NCBI GenBank assembly: GCA_046309775.1
Contig: JBKCOM010000040.1
Location: 15,562 to 79,561 of the forward strand
DNA length: 64,000 bases
Reading direction: 5' to 3'
DNA from: JAIXWP01 sp046309775
Lineage (GTDB): Bacteria; Bacteroidota; Bacteroidia; Flavobacteriales_D; Sanyastnellaceae
The notes under the pieces were generated by a model. The model saw only the letters and a program-made list of their open reading frames with translations, did no database searches and was not told the origin of the DNA. The position numbers and the translations under genes were made by a program. Below, in pieces: positions 63,347 to 64,000 of the stretch. The first letter of the stretch is position 1, and each line of letters starts with the position of its first letter.

Positions 63347-63522
63347 ATTACCAGCGGATTGTTTTGCTATAGTGAAGTTCTCCAACAAGTCCTTCTCATC
63401 GCCTCGTTTCAGCCTCACCCCACCCCCTCTCCAAAGGAGAGGGGCTTCACCGTCGATGAGGACAAACTCACATTTTCTTAAAAGTATTGATGCCTATGCG
63501 TCGTGTAGTACAGATGATTCAA
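63331..63522 (+). repeat. Direct repeat, copy 1 (192 bp)
   Basis: It is identical to the copy 478 bp to the right except for one observed substitution in the palindrome flank. It starts within the 8-bp array and may extend further beyond the window in the other copy. Confidence 0.9.
63413..63448 (+). repeat. GC-rich palindrome (REP-like), copy 1
   Basis: The stem is CCCCTCTCC/GGAGAGGGG with an AAA loop, preceded by CCTCACCCC. Intergenic palindromes of this type are common in many bacterial genomes. Confidence 0.75.
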
Positions 63523-63571
63523 TTCAACTTTTTTAAATGAAATTTACTGATTGATTTATAAAAAAGAGGAG

Positions 63572-63608
63572 CTAGCCCCTCTCCTTTGGAGAGGGGTTGG
63601 GGAGAGGC
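63572..63608 (-). repeat. GC-rich palindrome (REP-like), inverted copy
   Basis: It is the same element as copies 1 and 3 in the opposite orientation (TTT loop on the plus strand, TTGGGGAGAG flank on the right). Confidence 0.75.
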
Positions 63609-63702
63609 CTGCGCCGCAATAAAAGGCTATTTATCCGGATCGAAGAGCACCATCACCAATGTCCTTATTATGAGTATTAGACGACCACGTCAAGCACATT
63701 TT

Positions 63703-63745
63703 AGAATCAGAATCATAATCAGAATGAGAATGAATTGAGAATAGA
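63703..63745. repeat. Hexanucleotide array AGAATS, inverted relative to the first
   Basis: AGAATC/AGAATG units are the reverse complement of the ATTCTS array about 500 bp to the left. Confidence 0.7.
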
Positions 63746-63784
63746 GAGCCCCAAAGGGGCGCGGCGGGAACGAGAAATCATCTT

Positions 63785-63824
63785 ATTATCCTATTACCCT
63801 ATTATCTTATTATCTTATTATCTC
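63785..63824 (+). repeat. 8-bp tandem array, 5 units
   Basis: ATTATCCT, ATTACCCT, ATTATCTT (twice), ATTATCTC. It is the same unit as the 12-copy array, and the copy-number difference indicates slippage. Confidence 0.85.
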
Positions 63825-64000
63825 ATTACCAGCGGATTGTTTTGCTATAGTGAAGTTCTCCAACAAGTCCTTCTCATCGCCTCGTTTCAGCCTCACCCCA
63901 ACCCCTCTCCAAAGGAGAGGGGCTTCACCGTCGATGAGGACAAACTCACATTTTCTTAAAAGTATTGATGCCTATGCGTCGTGTAGTACAGATGATTCAA
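63809..64000 (+). repeat. Direct repeat, copy 2 (reaches window end)
   Basis: It repeats copy 1 base for base with one observed difference and is still matching at the right edge, so its true length is at least 192 bp. Confidence 0.9.
63891..63926 (+). repeat. GC-rich palindrome (REP-like), copy 3
   Basis: It lies inside direct-repeat copy 2 and has the CCTCACCCCAACCCCTCTCC form, with the same stem and AAA loop as copy 1. Confidence 0.75.

Larger units (their letters stand above)
63146..64000. other. Non-coding repeat tail after pyrD
   Basis: The 855 bp after pyrD hold no credible gene. The content is nested: a 6-bp array, an 8-bp array, a 192-bp block with a GC-rich palindrome, an inverted GC palindrome, an inverted 6-bp array, then a second 8-bp array and second block that runs off the window edge. 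Confidence 0.8.

Noticed and set aside
63735..63959. 74-codon open frame in the repeat tail
   Set aside because: It is a translation of the 8-bp array and the GC palindrome; the peptide (YYPIILLSYY and so on) reflects the repeats, and there is no promoter or start signal.

Overview
The window comes from a member of the Bacteroidota, most likely the order Flavobacteriales. The evidence is several secreted proteins ending in type IX secretion (T9SS) type A sorting domains, a TonB-dependent receptor with a carboxypeptidase-like regulatory domain, promoters of the TAnnTTTG (-7) type, weak Shine-Dalgarno sequences, and many families typical of the phylum. About 55 genes are packed closely on both strands. 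I found no tRNA, rRNA, insertion sequence, prophage or CRISPR array.

Layout. 1-5876: the 5' part of one giant minus-strand surface protein (at least 1958 residues; its C-terminus lies left of the window). 6.1-11.2 kb: an NlpC/P60 peptidase, a membrane 4Fe-4S protein with its flavin reductase, an NlpE-like lipoprotein and the tRNA methylthiotransferase MtaB. 11.3-19.6 kb: a T9SS cargo protein, the Hsp90 chaperone HtpG and a complete RND efflux operon. 19.7-31.4 kb: a LemA/TPM/TPM/J-domain operon, lipid acyltransferase, outer-membrane barrel, aat, Nudix CoA pyrophosphatase, and a three-gene unit containing an ECF sigma factor, followed by small metabolic or hypothetical genes. 31.4-39.2 kb: pyrR-pyrB, a STAS protein, a T9SS cargo protein, RNase Z, a DUF58 protein, a YdeP-type molybdoenzyme and an inositol monophosphatase. 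39.3-46.0 kb: a TonB receptor, a secreted protein built from two tandem copies of one module, and an ArsR-type regulator. 46.1-52.9 kb: small membrane proteins, the fused mutase IcmF, exonuclease III and an Ate-like aminoacyl-tRNA-protein transferase. 53.1-57.0 kb: a seven-domain fasciclin protein and a one-module relative of the giant protein. 57.0-62.1 kb: a 2OG-Fe(II) oxygenase, moaA/moeA with a small associated gene, and a second ECF sigma/anti-sigma module. 62.1-64.0 kb: pyrD, then 855 bp of nested tandem and inverted repeats.

The strongest unexplained signal is regulatory. Upstream of htpG and of the lemA operon there is the same composite element: a 15-bp near-palindrome (YGACAGMATGWCAGW), then exactly 10 bp, then TGGCAC-N5-TTGA, which closely resembles a sigma-54 -24/-12 promoter. 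It links Hsp90 to LemA, two TPM proteins and a J-domain co-chaperone as a probable shared stress regulon. A second pattern is that several genes (pyrD, the inositol monophosphatase, the DUF58 gene, the outer-membrane barrel, and pyrR more loosely) have a TAnnTTTG-like box ending only 4-8 bp before the start codon, which suggests leaderless or nearly leaderless transcripts. Other points of interest are an intrinsic-terminator-like hairpin inside the small gene before moaA, a soluble DUF2723-like domain placed directly before an ECF sigma factor, and the repeat tail after pyrD.
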